Positions 53,612 to 62,168 of a stretch of DNA of 64,000 nucleotides are shown here, piece by piece. Numbering within the stretch: the first letter of the stretch is position 1; each line of letters opens with the position of its first letter. The stretch is from CALHRB01 sp964473465 (GTDB taxonomy: Bacteria; Bacteroidota; Ignavibacteria; Kapaibacteriales; UBA2268), in contig CAYYPE010000011.1 of the NCBI GenBank assembly GCA_964473465.1, positions 43,382 through 107,381 on the forward strand, in the 5' to 3' direction. The translations under genes and the position numbers were made by a program. The notes under the pieces were generated by a model that saw only the letters and a program-made list of their open reading frames with translations, was not told where the DNA came from and ran no database searches.

Positions 53612-55633
53612 ATGCTCAGAACCTTAATATCGGGGATCTTAATATTTATATTTTTTTTGAACGAAAATCAAGCACAATCAATTTTAAGTGAGCCTCTGAC
53701 AATAGAAACACTACCAAAATGGGATAATTATATCAAGACTTATGCCCCGAGCGACAGTGCTTTTAATGTTGTTCTCTATCTTGTTAATCGTCAGATATCA
53801 TCAGGCAGATCAATTGTTGCTCGAGATATATTGATAAAATGCAAACCGCTATTTCCCCAGCGTGCTCATTTTTTCGATAATCAAATTTATTTGAATGAAC
53901 AGCAAATGCTGGGGCAGACCCCGAGCCTGGATATTGAAGAATTATACGAAGAATATATCAGGGAAAAAGCCCCATCCGAAAATGCATTTGTTGCTCTCCA
54001 GAGAAGGGCTGATAATTATATAAATACACTAAAATGGGATTCAGCTATTTATATTTTCAATAAATTTAAACCTCTTTTTCCAGAGATGAAGGAAAGAATT
54101 GATAAACTTATTTCCATTCTTTCTGCGAAAACAGAGGGTATTGTAATCAGGAATATGGGAACAATAATAAATACAGACAAAGATGAGTGGGATCCGAATC
54201 CAACTCCCGACGGAAAGTATTTATATTTTTCTGCAAGAGACAGACAAGATAATTATGGCTTAACTGATATTTACGTTTCCAAGCTTGCAAATGGAGTCTG
54301 GCTGGCTCCAAGAAATATCGGACCTCCCATAAACGGCATTAATGATGAAACTATTGATAATGTTACTGCTGACGGTAACACTTTACTACTATCAGGCACT
54401 TTCGAAGGGACATTTGGCAATTTCGATATTTATACTGCTTCGAAAACAGAAAAAGGCTGGGGAAATTTAGAGCATTTACCATACCCAATCAATTCAGTTT
54501 ATACCGATGAAGGTGGCAATCTGACATCGGATGGTAAAGCTCTACTTTTCTCTTCAGATAGACCCGGTGGAAAAGGGCAGTATGTCCCCTTTGGAACACA
54601 ATTTCATGGGACTACTAATGGGAATATGGATATTTATGTATGTTTGAAAACAGATAGTGGATGGGTCGGTCCTATAAATCTCGGTCCAACCATTAATACA
54701 CCTTATTCCGAGAGGTCACCATATCTTCATCCTGATGGCAGGACTCTTTATTTCAGTTCAGAGGGGCATCCCGGACTTGGTAAGTTAGATGTTTTCAAAT
54801 CATACAGATTAAAAGAAGATTCATGGACTGAATGGAGCGAGCCAGTAAACCTTGGGAAAGAAATTAATTCAATTTTGGACGACTGGGGTTATAAAATTAC
54901 TGTTGGTGGCGATAGTGCCTTTTTTGCCGGACATTGGCGAACTATTGGATATGGTGGTTGGGACTTGTTTTCCGTTTCCTTGCCAAAATATGCCAAACCG
55001 GATAAAGTTCTTACAATCAAAGGGAAAGTTACAGATAATAAAGGTAATCCTTTGTCTGCAAAAATTCTTTGGGAAGATTTGACTACCGGGAAAAATGTTG
55101 GAGTTCTTCAAAGCGATCCAACTGACGGCTCTTATATAATTATCTTACCAATGGGCAAAAACTATGGCTTTTACGCTGAAAAAACAGGATATTATCCTAT
55201 TTCAAAAAGTATTGACCTTACAAAAGAGAGAAAAGAACAGGATATTATCGAAAATATAACTTTACTACCTCTTGAAGATATCCTGAATAAAGAAACCAAA
55301 TTGAGTCTGAATAACATATTCTTTGATTTCGACAAATTCACTTTGAAAAAAGAATCTTATCCCGAACTCGATAGATTAACAAAACTTATTAAAGACAACC
55401 CAAAATATAAAATCAAAATAGAAGGGCATACCGATAATATTGGAAGTGAAAGTTATAATATGGAATTATCGAGAAAAAGAGCTGAATCAGTCAGAAATTA
55501 TATCATCTCCAAAGGTGTGCCAAGCAAAAGATTCTCTCTGATTGGATTTGGCTCCTCAATGCCAATTGCATCGAACGATACAGAAGAAGGTAGAGCCATG
55601 AATCGAAGGGTTGTTATCTCGTTCATTGATTAA
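53612..55633 (+). CDS. PorE-like outer-membrane-associated protein (TPR-like, PD40 propeller, CRD, OmpA)
   Basis: 673 residues with a signal peptide (about 1-21). Order of domains: helical TPR-like region (about 25-165), PD40 beta-propeller (about 190-460) with repeated TPDGKYLYFSARDR, TSDGKALLFSSDRPGGKG and HPDGRTLYFSSEGHPGLGKLD-type blades, carboxypeptidase-regulatory-like domain (about 466-550), and an OmpA peptidoglycan-binding domain (about 565-673) with NNIFFDFDKFTLKK, IEGHTDNIGSESYNMELSR and GRAMNRRVVISF. This is the layout of PorE, the T9SS component thought to link the secretion machinery to peptidoglycan. Here the N-terminus is a type I-like signal, not a lipobox. Whether it is PorE itself is inference. 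Confidence 0.78.
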   Translation: MLRTLISGILIFIFFLNENQAQSILSEPLTIETLPKWDNYIKTYAPSDSAFNVVLYLVNRQISSGRSIVARDILIKCKPLFPQRAHFFDNQIYLNEQQMLGQTPSLDIEELYEEYIREKAPSENAFVALQRRADNYINTLKWDSAIYIFNKFKPLFPEMKERIDKLISILSAKTEGIVIRNMGTIINTDKDEWDPNPTPDGKYLYFSARDRQDNYGLTDIYVSKLANGVWLAPRNIGPPINGINDETIDNVTADGNTLLLSGTFEGTFGNFDIYTASKTEKGWGNLEHLPYPINSVYTDEGGNLTSDGKALLFSSDRPGGKGQYVPFGTQFHGTTNGNMDIYVCLKTDSGWVGPINLGPTINTPYSERSPYLHPDGRTLYFSSEGHPGLGKLDVFKSYRLKEDSWTEWSEPVNLGKEINSILDDWGYKITVGGDSAFFAGHWRTIGYGGWDLFSVSLPKYAKPDKVLTIKGKVTDNKGNPLSAKILWEDLTTGKNVGVLQSDPTDGSYIIILPMGKNYGFYAEKTGYYPISKSIDLTKERKEQDIIENITLLPLEDILNKETKLSLNNIFFDFDKFTLKKESYPELDRLTKLIKDNPKYKIKIEGHTDNIGSESYNMELSRKRAESVRNYIISKGVPSKRFSLIGFGSSMPIASNDTEEGRAMNRRVVISFID

Positions 55634-55634
55634 T

Positions 55635-56723
55635 TTAATTCAGAACAAGAATTTTTGTAGCAGATGAGTTTTGATTTATTAGCTTAATGATATATAATCC
55701 TTTTGAGCCAAAATATTGGCGGTTTAAGGTAATATATTCATTGCCCTGAGCGGAATGATAAGGAACATAAGAAGAAAAATCCCTGAAAAATGAGCCAATA
55801 AGGTTATATGCAAATAATTTAACCTCACCATTATAGAATAGGTTTAACTTAATATATTCATTTGCAGGATTTTCGAGTATTTCCAGATTAAGATTTTGTG
55901 TTTTTTCGGTAATCAGTCGGGGAATCCCGTTTTCATAGTATAAATCGGTCAGTTCAAATATTCCATTTTTTACTTTTATTTCATGTTCAACCAATCTGTC
56001 ATTGAAAAACCATTGAAAATCTCTAAGAGTAATTTCGCTAAAATGCAAATCTCCAAGCCCGGCAATCACTGGGATGCTGATTAATACATCTCCAGATTTA
56101 ATATCATTGATAATTTTCCCAGAAAGATTAATTGTGTGGAGATTATATTCAATTTTTCCTCTTTGAATGGGTAGCACTGGGGTAAATGAAGTTGAATTGA
56201 AACTCAATTTACATGACCAGCTGTTAATATCAGACTCATTTTCGAACTTATCCAGAATAATTTTTAGATCGAATTTGTCACCGACTTTAGCCTTTATATC
56301 AGGGATGTAAATGCTTGTGAATCCCTTTAAAATGGGGGCAGTGATTTCAGCAGTGATAATGATTGTGTCTCGTTCCTCTTCAGGTTCTTTTATTAGAATA
56401 ACATACTTTGCTTTTTTTATTCCCGGTTTGGGCGATGAAGGATTGAACTTGAATTGAATTTTTGCAACTGCATTCAAATCTATATTAACCGGGGGACGCT
56501 GATCCGAAAAAAATAAATTTTCATCATTTTGAATAAACTCTAATCCTTTTATTACAACAGGCAATTTAGAAAGATTTTTTATCTCAATAATTTTAGACAC
56601 AGGATTGGAACCATTTTCAAATTTTCCTAAAAAAACCGAATCAGACTTGATTTCTATAAGTTTAGCATTTCCCAATACAGAGAAAAAAACAAGAAGAACT
56701 AAATATGTAATAGTTAATTTCAT
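55635..56723 (-). CDS. Exported protein with Ig-like and cohesin-like domains and C-terminal T9SS-type domain
   Basis: 362 residues with a signal peptide (about 1-20). Residues about 25-130 look like a DUF1573/HYDIN-type Ig domain (SVFLGKFENGSNPVSKIIEI, VAKIQFKFNPSSP). About 135-255 resemble a cohesin domain: IYIPDIKAKVGDKFDLKI, SWSCKLSFNSTSFTP and the late strand FSEITLRDFQWFF. The last 85 residues contain LEILENPANEYIKLNLFY and a closing GLYIIKLINQNSSATKILV strand, as in T9SS sorting domains. Its stop faces that of the PorE-like gene, 1 base apart. No substrate-binding motif is evident. The cohesin call is tentative. Confidence 0.68.
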   Translation of the reverse strand: MKLTITYLVLLVFFSVLGNAKLIEIKSDSVFLGKFENGSNPVSKIIEIKNLSKLPVVIKGLEFIQNDENLFFSDQRPPVNIDLNAVAKIQFKFNPSSPKPGIKKAKYVILIKEPEEERDTIIITAEITAPILKGFTSIYIPDIKAKVGDKFDLKIILDKFENESDINSWSCKLSFNSTSFTPVLPIQRGKIEYNLHTINLSGKIINDIKSGDVLISIPVIAGLGDLHFSEITLRDFQWFFNDRLVEHEIKVKNGIFELTDLYYENGIPRLITEKTQNLNLEILENPANEYIKLNLFYNGEVKLFAYNLIGSFFRDFSSYVPYHSAQGNEYITLNRQYFGSKGLYIIKLINQNSSATKILVLN

Positions 56724-56879
56724 AATTACTTCGCTTTAATTTTCATAAATAAGAAACACAGTTCTTATGATTTTGTTTCATCTATAGAAAAAATTTTAAT
56801 AAAGCTTTTTATATTTCACTAAAATTAAGATACAAAAATGTTAAATTTTAATTAAAATTGTTTCTAATCATCGAATATT

Positions 56880-56911
56880 TTTGTTCATTAATATTAACAT
56901 ATATATCTTTG
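56880..56911 (+). promoter_or_regulatory. Bacteroidota-type promoter for ppdK
   Basis: TTTG (56880-56883), 20 bases, then TATCTTTG (56904-56911). Transcription would begin about 56918, leaving a 40-base leader before the ATG. Confidence 0.68.
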
Positions 56912-56958
56912 TAATTCTATATTTAGTAAAATTTTAAATTATTTTTTTCGGAGAAAAT

Positions 56959-59769
56959 ATGGCAAAGTCAAAAAAGGTAGATAAAGATTCAAAGGACAAA
57001 AAAGACAAAAAGTATGTTTATTATTTCGGCGGTGGAAAATCTGATGGCGATGCTTCCATGAAAGAATTACTTGGCGGAAAAGGTGCCAACCTTGCTGAGA
57101 TGGTTAACATTGGATTGCCTGTGCCTGCTGGATTTACAATCACAACAGAAGTATGTACATATTATTATGAAAACAATCATACTTACCCAAAGTCACTTTA
57201 CAAAGAAGTGAAAAAAGCTCTTGAAAAAGTTGAGAAGGAAATGGGTAAAAAATTTGGTGATCCTGACAATCCCCTTCTTGTTTCTGTAAGATCCGGTGCA
57301 AGGGCATCCATGCCCGGTATGATGGATACTGTTCTGAATTTAGGTTTGAACGACCAGACAGTTCAGGGAATAATCAAACAATCCAACAATCCAAGATTCG
57401 CTTATGACGCTTATCGCAGGTTTGTTGCTATGTATGGCGATGTTGTCCTTGGTTTGAAACCCGAAACAAAGGATGATATTGATCCATTCGAAGAAATTTT
57501 AGAGGCAAAGAAAAAAGCCAGAGGTGTCCATTATGATGTTGAACTTGATGAAAATGATTTAAAGGAATTAGTTGTTGAATTCAAAAAAGCAATAAAAGAC
57601 AGACTCAATATTGATTTCCCTGAAGATCCGGAAGAACAGCTCTGGGGTGCTATTGGAGCAGTATTTGGTTCATGGAATAATAACAGAGCAATAATTTACA
57701 GAAAATTAAACAATATTCCTGATTGGTGGGGAACTGCTGTAAACGTTCAATCTATGGTTTTTGGAAATATGAGCGAAGATTCAGGAACTGGAGTTGCTTT
57801 CACACGTGACCCTGCTACTGGTGCTGATTATTTTTATGGTGAATTTCTTATGAATGCTCAGGGTGAGGATGTTGTTGCAGGTATAAGAACCCCATTATCT
57901 ATAGACAAATTAGCTGAAATAGATCCCAAAAGTTACGATCAGTTGTTAAAAATAAGACAGATTCTTGAATCACACTACCGAGAAATGCAGGACATTGAAT
58001 TTACAATTGAAAAAGGCAAATTATATATGCTACAATGCAGAACCGGCAAAAGGACTGCTCTTGCTGCAATGAAGATTGCTGTGGATATGGTTAACGAAGG
58101 GCTTATTAATTCCAGAGAAGCCTTGATGAGAATCGATCCCGATCAGTTGAATCAGCTTTTGAGACCTATTTTTGACTTGAACGAGAAGAGCAAAGCTTTG
58201 AAAGAAAACCGCCTTATTGCAAAAGGATTGAATGCCGGTCCGGGAGCAGCCTCAGGCAGAGTAGTATTCCATGCTGACGATGCCATTGAATGGTCGGGTA
58301 AAGGAAATAAAGTAATTTTAGTTCGTATTGAAACATCACCCGATGATATTGGCGGAATGAACGTAGCTGAGGGTATTCTGACAGCACGTGGAGGTATGAC
58401 TTCGCACGCTGCACTCGTTGCAAGACAGATGGGAAAAGTATGTGTTGCAGGTTGTGGCTCACTTCTTATTGACTATAAAACAAGAGAAATACGTGTTGAA
58501 GGAAAAGATTTAGTTATTTCTGAAGGAGATTATATTTCGATAGATGGTTCAACAGGAGAAGTCATCATTGGCGAAATTCCCACAAAACCCAGTGAAGTCA
58601 TACAGGTTCTTATTGAAAAAAGCCTGAACGAGGACGAAGCACCAATCTTTCAAATTTACAAGCAAATAATGAAATGGGCTGACGAATTCAGAACACTTAA
58701 AGTTCGAACAAATGCTGACCAGCCGGATCAGGCAGCCAATGCAGTAGCTTTTGGTGCAGAAGGAATCGGGCTTTGTAGAACTGAACATATGTTCTTTGGC
58801 GAAGGAAAAATTGGTCCAATGCGTGAAATGATTCTTGCCGATACTTTAGAAGAGAGAAAAGCTGCTTTAGCAAAGTTACTTCCTTTACAAAGGGAAGATT
58901 TTGAAGGAATATTTTTTGAAATGGATGGTCGTCCGGTTACAATCAGAACTATAGATCCGCCACTACACGAGTTCCTTCCTCATACAGATGCCGAGCAGGA
59001 AGAATTAGCCCAATCTTTAAATATTCCAAGAGAAAAAGTTAAAGCAAGAGTAGAAGCACTCAAGGAATTCAATCCTATGCTTGGCTTCAGAGGATGCCGC
59101 CTTGGGATTCTTTATCCTGAAATTACTGAAATGCAGGCAAGGGCAGTTTTCGAAGCAACTGTTAATGTTATGAAAAGAGGTCAGTCAGTTCTTCCTGAGA
59201 TAATGATACCACTTGTTGGACACGTAAAAGAACTCAAGCTTCAGGAGCAAATAGTAAGAAAAGTTGCTCAGGATGTTATGAACGAGACAGACACTAAATT
59301 TGATTATCTTGTTGGCACTATGATTGAAATACCAAGAGGTGCTATAACTGCCGCAGAAATAGCAGAAGTCGCTGAATTTTTCTCATTTGGAACAAATGAT
59401 CTAACCCAAACAACTCTCGGTGTTAGCCGTGATGATGCAGGTAGATTTCTTCCACTTTATGTTCAAAATGAAATCTATCCAAAAGATCCGTTTGAAGCAA
59501 TTGATAGAGATGGCGTCGGTTTCCTTATGAAACATGCTGTCGAAGAAGGTAGAAAAACAAGGAAGAAAATTAAACTTGGAATCTGCGGTGAACACGGAGG
59601 TGAACCTTCATCGGTTGAGTTCTGCCATTTACTCGGGCTGGATTATGTTTCTTGTTCTCCGTTCAGAGTTCCGATAGCAAGACTTGCTGCAGCAAAAGCA
59701 GCTCTCAACTTCCCATCTGACAAAAAGAAGAAAAAGGATAAAAAAGATAAGAAATCAAAAGTGAAATAA
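56959..59769 (+). CDS. ppdK: Pyruvate phosphate dikinase with lysine-rich tails at both ends
   Basis: Reversibly converts pyruvate, ATP and phosphate to phosphoenolpyruvate, AMP and diphosphate. 936 residues, longer than the usual 870-890. The nucleotide-binding domain shows LGGKGANLAEM and VSVRSGARASMPGMMDTVLN. The swivelling phospho-His is His483 in GGMTSHAALVAR, and the PEP-binding barrel has GIGLCRTEHMFF, FGTNDLTQTTLG and ICGEHGGEPSSVEFCH. Unusually, 18 residues of K and D (VDKDSKDKKDKK) precede the core and a 19-residue tail KKKKKDKKDKKSKVK follows it. CGGAGAAAATATG gives a good ribosome site. A strong terminator follows. Confidence 0.97.
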   Translation: MAKSKKVDKDSKDKKDKKYVYYFGGGKSDGDASMKELLGGKGANLAEMVNIGLPVPAGFTITTEVCTYYYENNHTYPKSLYKEVKKALEKVEKEMGKKFGDPDNPLLVSVRSGARASMPGMMDTVLNLGLNDQTVQGIIKQSNNPRFAYDAYRRFVAMYGDVVLGLKPETKDDIDPFEEILEAKKKARGVHYDVELDENDLKELVVEFKKAIKDRLNIDFPEDPEEQLWGAIGAVFGSWNNNRAIIYRKLNNIPDWWGTAVNVQSMVFGNMSEDSGTGVAFTRDPATGADYFYGEFLMNAQGEDVVAGIRTPLSIDKLAEIDPKSYDQLLKIRQILESHYREMQDIEFTIEKGKLYMLQCRTGKRTALAAMKIAVDMVNEGLINSREALMRIDPDQLNQLLRPIFDLNEKSKALKENRLIAKGLNAGPGAASGRVVFHADDAIEWSGKGNKVILVRIETSPDDIGGMNVAEGILTARGGMTSHAALVARQMGKVCVAGCGSLLIDYKTREIRVEGKDLVISEGDYISIDGSTGEVIIGEIPTKPSEVIQVLIEKSLNEDEAPIFQIYKQIMKWADEFRTLKVRTNADQPDQAANAVAFGAEGIGLCRTEHMFFGEGKIGPMREMILADTLEERKAALAKLLPLQREDFEGIFFEMDGRPVTIRTIDPPLHEFLPHTDAEQEELAQSLNIPREKVKARVEALKEFNPMLGFRGCRLGILYPEITEMQARAVFEATVNVMKRGQSVLPEIMIPLVGHVKELKLQEQIVRKVAQDVMNETDTKFDYLVGTMIEIPRGAITAAEIAEVAEFFSFGTNDLTQTTLGVSRDDAGRFLPLYVQNEIYPKDPFEAIDRDGVGFLMKHAVEEGRKTRKKIKLGICGEHGGEPSSVEFCHLLGLDYVSCSPFRVPIARLAAAKAALNFPSDKKKKKDKKDKKSKVK

Positions 59770-59784
59770 TTATGTTTGAAAACT

Positions 59785-59820
59785 ACGAAGAGTCGAACAT
59801 TCGGCTCTTCGTTTTTTTTT
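59785..59820 (+). terminator. Terminator of ppdK
   Basis: Stem ACGAAGAGTCGAA pairs with TTCGGCTCTTCGT (one T-G pair, loop CA), followed by nine T at 59812-59820. Confidence 0.9.
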
Positions 59821-59967
59821 CCAATTTCCTCCATTTTTATTTAAAAATTTTTTTACTTTTTTGTTTTTTATTTTTTTGCTAATATTGATTTGTTGAAAAT
59901 GTATTTTTTTCAATTAACTAAAAACACTTTATCAAAAGAAAATAATTTTTTAAAATAAGGAGTTATA

Positions 59968-60237
59968 ATGAATTTTTTATTTGATGAAAATGAAGAGATG
60001 AAAAAAATTTATGCTTTACCTGATACCGATGAAGAATTCGATGATGATGATGATTTTGAAGATGATGAATTATTTGATGATGAGTTCGACGAAGATGAAT
60101 TTGATGATGAATTAGATGAAGATGAAGTTTTCGACGAGGATGAAGATTTTGACGAAGATGAAGAGTTTGATGAGGATTTTGATGAGGACTTCGACGAAGA
60201 CGACGAACTTGAAGAAGATGAAGAAGAAGATTATTAA
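59968..60237 (+). CDS. Extremely acidic small protein (D/E-rich)
   Basis: 89 residues, of which I count about 59 Asp or Glu and only 2 Lys, both near residue 12. After a short mixed N-terminus (MNFLFDENEEMKKIYALPD) the chain is a run of DE blocks broken every 4-6 residues by Phe or Leu (for example FDEDEFDDELDEDEVF). All four acidic codons are mixed, so this is not a simple codon-repeat expansion. AAGGAG lies 9 bases before the ATG. No family can be named; acidic tails of RpoE (delta) and of nucleic-acid mimics are the nearest analogies, by composition only. A tiny HTH gene follows 18 bases after the stop. Confidence 0.8.
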   Translation: MNFLFDENEEMKKIYALPDTDEEFDDDDDFEDDELFDDEFDEDEFDDELDEDEVFDEDEDFDEDEEFDEDFDEDFDEDDELEEDEEEDY

Positions 60238-60255
60238 TAAACCCGGAATGTGATA

Positions 60256-60441
60256 ATGGCTAAGCAAGAAATACCATCAGATGCTAAAACTTCTGTTCAA
60301 CTTGCTGAATCTTTTGGCATTTCTGTGAACAAAATAAAAAAAATAATAAAGGATCTAAACATTCAACCAGACTTTAAGCGTGGTGTTTGTGGATATTATT
60401 CTCCTGACACTGCTAACAAAATAAAATCAAGCTTGAAATAA
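60256..60441 (+). CDS. Small helix-turn-helix protein (MerR/excisionase-like)
   Basis: 61 residues from the ATG at 60256 (an in-frame GTG lies 6 bases earlier). TSVQLAESFGISVNKIKKII is a good helix-turn-helix and the end GVCGYYSPDTANKIKSSL resembles the wing of MerR or excisionase-like DNA-binding domains. It is basic, the opposite of the acidic protein encoded 18 bases upstream, and the two probably form an operon. Nothing more is visible; the following 182 bases to radA hold no gene I can support. Confidence 0.7.
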   Translation: MAKQEIPSDAKTSVQLAESFGISVNKIKKIIKDLNIQPDFKRGVCGYYSPDTANKIKSSLK

Positions 60442-60623
60442 AGTCTGATGATATTTTTCCTTTAAAGCTGAATCCATACAGATAATTGCATAAAATTTTG
60501 CTGGGATATTGTTTTATGTCCAAGTGGTAGCATCTGTAAAATTATTCAAAAATTATTTTGTGAAATTTCATTTTTGGTTTTTTGATTTTTTTCGAACTGC
60601 GATCTATATTTTAAATGATTTTT

Positions 60624-61976
60624 TCAAAATAACTCAGCCATAGTCAAAGATACTTTTTCTACTGCTTTCAGTGCAATGTCCTTATCTTTAATACTTATTT
60701 TAGATAGACCTGTTGAAGGCAGAAGAATTTTACTAAATCCTAATTTCCGTGCTTCGTTCACTCTTTGCTCAATATTGGAGACTTGCCTGACTTCTCCGGT
60801 TAGACCTATTTCTCCAACAAGCACTATACCTTTTTGAATTGGTTTATCCCGGAAGGAACTTACTAATGCCGCAGCGATTCCCAGATCTATTGATGGATCG
60901 CTGACATATAAACCTCCAGCTATATTGATAAATACATCATACTGCTTAAACATGAGACCAAGCCTTTTTTCGAGAACAGCAAGAATCATTTGCAACCTTC
61001 TTAGGTCGTAACCGTTCGAGGTTCTTTGTGGCATACCATAATTCGTTGGTGTAACCAAAGCCTGAACCTCAAGCAGTAATGGTCTTGTTCCCTCGATAGC
61101 AGCAACAATGGCAATTCCGGGTTCTTCCGTTGAACGTTGAATAAGAAAAAGTTCAGAAGGATTTTTTACTTCGGCTAACCCGCATTCTGTCATATCAAAT
61201 ATTCCGATTTCATTAGTTGAGCCATAGCGGTTTTTAAGGGCTCTTAAAATTCGGTAAGAATAGGTTTTTTCGCCTTCGAATTGAAGAACAGTATCAACAA
61301 GGTGTTCGAGTAGTTTTGGACCAGCGATAATTCCATCTTTTGTTACATGACCTATTAAAAAAATTGGAATATTGCTTTCCTTTGCCGTCTGCATCAGCAT
61401 CATTGCAGACTCCCTTACCTGTGCAATTGTTCCGGGGGTAGCCTGAATACGGTCTGAGTAAACGGACTGAATAGAATCAATTATAACTACACCGCAGTTA
61501 GATGATTTAATTGCATTAATTATAACTTCAACATTTGTTTCAGCCAGAAGCATAAGTTCATCGGGTATTCCATTCAATCTTGCGGAACGGTATTTGATTT
61601 GCTGAAGTGACTCTTCGCCTGTGATATACAAAGGATTGAAATTAATTAAATCAGAGCACATTTGAAGCATCAGAGTAGATTTTCCAATCCCCGGATCGCC
61701 CGCAATAAGTATAACAGAGCCGGGGATGATTCCTCCACCCAGAACCCTATTTATTTCCTGATTATAAAGTTTGATTCTATAATTATCATCCTGAGGAATT
61801 TCGTTTAATTTAATTATTGGGACATTCGGATTTTTTTTTGATATCAAATTTTTAGAGGAAAGCCGAGTAATTTCCTCAGTGAAAGAATCCCATGAACCGC
61901 ATGATGGACACTTGCCAATCCATCTTGCAGTTTGATAGCCGCAAACATTACAAACAAATTCTTTTTTATCCTTCAT
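60624..61976 (-). CDS. radA: DNA repair protein RadA
   Basis: RecA-like ATPase that helps branch migration in recombination. 450 residues. The N-terminal zinc finger is CNVCGYQTARWIGKCPSCG, Walker A is AGDPGIGKSTLM, the RadA-specific motif is LKNRYGSTNEIGIF and the C-terminal Lon-like domain includes GGLYVSDPSIDLGIAAALVS (20 residues shown). It stands alone, divergent from the RRM gene. Confidence 0.98.
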   Translation of the reverse strand: MKDKKEFVCNVCGYQTARWIGKCPSCGSWDSFTEEITRLSSKNLISKKNPNVPIIKLNEIPQDDNYRIKLYNQEINRVLGGGIIPGSVILIAGDPGIGKSTLMLQMCSDLINFNPLYITGEESLQQIKYRSARLNGIPDELMLLAETNVEVIINAIKSSNCGVVIIDSIQSVYSDRIQATPGTIAQVRESAMMLMQTAKESNIPIFLIGHVTKDGIIAGPKLLEHLVDTVLQFEGEKTYSYRILRALKNRYGSTNEIGIFDMTECGLAEVKNPSELFLIQRSTEEPGIAIVAAIEGTRPLLLEVQALVTPTNYGMPQRTSNGYDLRRLQMILAVLEKRLGLMFKQYDVFINIAGGLYVSDPSIDLGIAAALVSSFRDKPIQKGIVLVGEIGLTGEVRQVSNIEQRVNEARKLGFSKILLPSTGLSKISIKDKDIALKAVEKVSLTMAELF

Positions 61977-62030
61977 AATTATTTTTTTTGTTTTTTATAA
62001 AATTTTCATAATTTAAAGAAATTTTTTTAA

Positions 62031-62060
62031 TTGTTATTTATAATTGTTTAATTAGATTTG
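62031..62060 (+). promoter_or_regulatory. Bacteroidota-type promoter for the RRM protein gene
   Basis: TTG (62031-62033), 19 bases, then TAGATTTG (62053-62060). Transcription would start about 62067-62070, leaving a leader of about 100 bases before the ATG at 62169. Confidence 0.65.
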
Positions 62061-62070
62061 AATTAACATA

Positions 62071-62144
62071 GTGGTACTTTGCTCGCCATCTCTGAAATAT
62101 TAAGATGAATTTTAGGATTTAGAATAAAGTGCCGCACTTTTTTT
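62071..62144 (+). promoter_or_regulatory. Possible RNA switch in the leader of the RRM gene
   Basis: AAAGTGCCGCACTTT (62126-62140) can form a short hairpin followed by TTTT, terminator-like. The 5' end of the predicted transcript, GTGGTACTTT (62071-62080), can instead pair with AAAGTGCCGCAC across a 45-base loop (with a two-base bulge), which would compete with the hairpin. Both cannot form at once. Confidence 0.4.
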
Positions 62145-62168
62145 ATAATATTTTTTGAGGTATTTTTT

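Noticed and set aside
60442..60623. The 182-base gap before radA, examined for a small RNA or gene.
   Set aside because: No ORF with a ribosome site, no stable hairpin with a T run and no promoter match were seen.
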